NCBI GenBank assembly: GCA_035644155.1
Contig: DASQPC010000106.1
Span: forward strand, 1 to 13,085
Direction: 5' to 3'
Length of the DNA stretch: 13,085 bases
From: DATIGJ01 sp035644155
GTDB taxonomy: Bacteria; Patescibacteriota; Microgenomatia; Levybacterales; UBA12049
Shown here: positions 12,043 to 13,085 of the stretch, one piece after another
Layout: each line of letters begins with the position of its first letter
Numbering within the stretch: the first letter of the stretch is position 1
Notes under the pieces: generated by a model
Database searches by the model: none
What the model was told of the DNA's origin: nothing
The model's input: the letters and a program-made list of their open reading frames with translations, nothing else
Program-made: the position numbers and the translations under genes

Positions 12043-13085
12043 TTAATTAACTCCTTTTTTATCAGTGCTTCATAAAAATTACCATTCGTTTTCATGGGCA
12101 CAAAATTAATCCCAAGGTTTTTAGCAAACTCTTTGTCGGTATTTCGATCTCCACAAACAAGAGAATTTTTTTTATCAATATTGTTTAGTAAAGAAGTGAC
12201 AAGTCCAGTTTTTGGTTTGCGACAGCGACATTGATCAGAAGAGAAGTGTGGACAAATAAAAATATCACTGAAAATTATTCCTTCTTTTTTTAAAATTCCA
12301 AGCAATGTATTTTGTGCTAACTGAAAAGCAACTTTTGGAAAAGAATCAGTTCCTAATCCATCTTGATTGGTAACCATAACCAGTTTATATCCTTGATTTT
12401 TTAGTAACGTAAGTCCTTGAATAACGCCATCTAATATTTTAAATTTTTTAATGCTGTCAATTTGATAGGTATCTTGTGGTTCGAAAATAAGTGTCCCATC
12501 TCTATCAAGGAAGGCATATTTTTGTTGAAAAGTAAATGATCTAATCACTATAATAATTTTATTATTTTGTAGCGGTTTGCCAATTGTTATCCGAATTCCA
12601 TTGAGTGCAGAATAATAACGCAAAGCAATTTTATTTTTTTCAAAAAGTTTTTTTAGTGAGACAAAATTTTCTTTATCAGTTTGTAAAAAAAGAAAATTTC
12701 CAAAACCTGGATAGACTTTGATAAAAGAAAAAGTCTGTAAAATTTTATACAAACGTTCTCTGTCTGTTATGATTTTTTTAATTGTTTTTGTTGTATAGGA
12801 TAAATCTTGCAATGTCGCAATGGCTGCTGCTTCTGCTGCGTTGTTAATATTAAAAGGTGGTTTTATCTTGAGGAGTTGATCAACGAATGTCGGTGAAGTG
12901 ATTGCGTAACCAATTCGTAGACCTGCCAGTCCAGCCCATTTTGAAAATGTTCGTACAACAATGAGATTATCATATTTTTTAAGAAGAGGAATGACAGTGA
13001 CGTTGCTAAATTCAGCATATGCTTCATCAACAACGACAAGTTTTCCTGTTTTTAAAATATTGATAATGTCTTTTTGTTCGATGAG
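12039..13085 (-). CDS. HisC-HisB(N) fusion: histidinol-phosphate aminotransferase plus histidinol-phosphatase, 5' end outside window
   Basis: The frame is open to the window edge, giving 348 visible residues. Visible residues 1-175 are the C-terminal half of a class I/II PLP aminotransferase of the HisC type: VVVDEAYAEF (17-26), the PLP lysine K49 in RTFSKWAGLAGLRIGY, the phosphate-contact R57, and a final NGIRITIGKP. Residues about 188-348 are a HAD-type histidinol-phosphatase like the N-terminal half of E. coli HisB: the nucleophile motif DRDGTL (D194, D196), then LVMVTNQDGLGTDSFP. The zinc-ligand set (Cys-x-His-x5-Cys-x-Cys at 278, 280, 286, 288) has exactly the E. coli spacing, and a CGDRNTD motif follows. 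No dehydratase (HisB-C) domain follows; the protein stops after the phosphatase. The two activities catalyse consecutive steps, imidazole-acetol phosphate to histidinol phosphate to histidinol. The gene overlaps hisG by four bases. About 165-170 HisC residues lie beyond the window. Confidence 0.92.
   Translation of the reverse strand, partial: LIEQKDIINILKTGKLVVVDEAYAEFSNVTVIPLLKKYDNLIVVRTFSKWAGLAGLRIGYAITSPTFVDQLLKIKPPFNINNAAEAAAIATLQDLSYTTKTIKKIITDRERLYKILQTFSFIKVYPGFGNFLFLQTDKENFVSLKKLFEKNKIALRYYSALNGIRITIGKPLQNNKIIIVIRSFTFQQKYAFLDRDGTLIFEPQDTYQIDSIKKFKILDGVIQGLTLLKNQGYKLVMVTNQDGLGTDSFPKVAFQLAQNTLLGILKKEGIIFSDIFICPHFSSDQCRCRKPKTGLVTSLLNNIDKKNSLVCGDRNTDKEFAKNLGINFVPMKTNGNFYEALIKKELIK
12051..12056 (-). 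promoter_or_regulatory. Shine-Dalgarno of hisG inside the hisCB coding end
   Basis: AAGGAG with an eight-base spacer before ATG 12042 supports this start and translational coupling across the ATGA overlap. Confidence 0.75.

Noticed and set aside
12039..12812. A standalone phosphatase starting at TTG 12812
   Set aside because: The frame continues upstream into unmistakable HisC sequence with the PLP lysine, so this TTG is an internal Leu codon.
1..13085. Alternative genetic code with TGA as glycine
   Set aside because: TGA ends hisCB (in an ATGA overlap with hisG) and the gene at 9016-9486 at sensible positions, and an in-frame TGA lies just before prfA.
1..13085. CRISPR arrays, tRNA/rRNA genes, insertion sequences or prophage genes
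   Set aside because: No regularly spaced repeats, tRNA-like cloverleaf or terminal CCA region, transposase motifs or phage structural proteins were seen by reading both strands.

Overview
This is an AT-rich, tightly packed bacterial segment. It holds fifteen protein genes, and no gap exceeds about 90 bases. I see no tRNA, rRNA, CRISPR array or insertion sequence. Small proteins, short intergenic gaps, an N-terminally shortened release factor 1, a bL31 with a lysine-rich tail and many orphan proteins together suggest a streamlined lineage such as Patescibacteria/CPR. That placement is inference. TGA acts as an ordinary stop (for example in the hisCB/hisG ATGA overlap), so the lineages that recode TGA as glycine are unlikely.

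Positions 1-3096 (+ strand) carry an envelope quality-control cluster: the 3' part of an S41 (CtpA-type) protease, an HtrA/DegP-type serine protease, a membrane-anchored SurA-N-like chaperone, and a 56-residue Lys/Ala-rich single-pass membrane protein with a perfect Shine-Dalgarno. Positions 3093-4520 (- strand) encode a DEDDh exonuclease fused to a UvrC/Cho-type GIY-YIG nuclease. Its stop codon interlocks with that of the small membrane protein.

Positions 4611-7130 contain an orphan 177-residue protein (+), the translation pair rpmE-prfA (-), and a divergent ECF-type sigma factor (+). The rpmE and sigma-gene promoters share a -35 region. Positions 7127-10075 (- strand) hold an EamA-family permease and three unrecognised proteins. 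Two of the three overlap by eight bases, and one of those ends in a Gly/Ala-rich hydrophobic tail.

Positions 10103-13085 (- strand) are the end of a histidine gene cluster: a HisC (aminotransferase)-HisB-N (phosphatase) fusion cut by the window edge, then a short-form hisG overlapping it by four bases, then hisS. The fusion joins two consecutive steps of histidine synthesis. Short-form HisG normally needs the HisRS-like subunit HisZ, yet the neighbour here looks like a true histidyl-tRNA synthetase.

A recurrent theme is promoter architecture. Several genes have a sigma70-like -35/-10 pair whose -10 box ends only 6-8 bases before the ATG, which predicts leaderless mRNAs. Genes lying inside overlaps instead have recognisable Shine-Dalgarno sequences.
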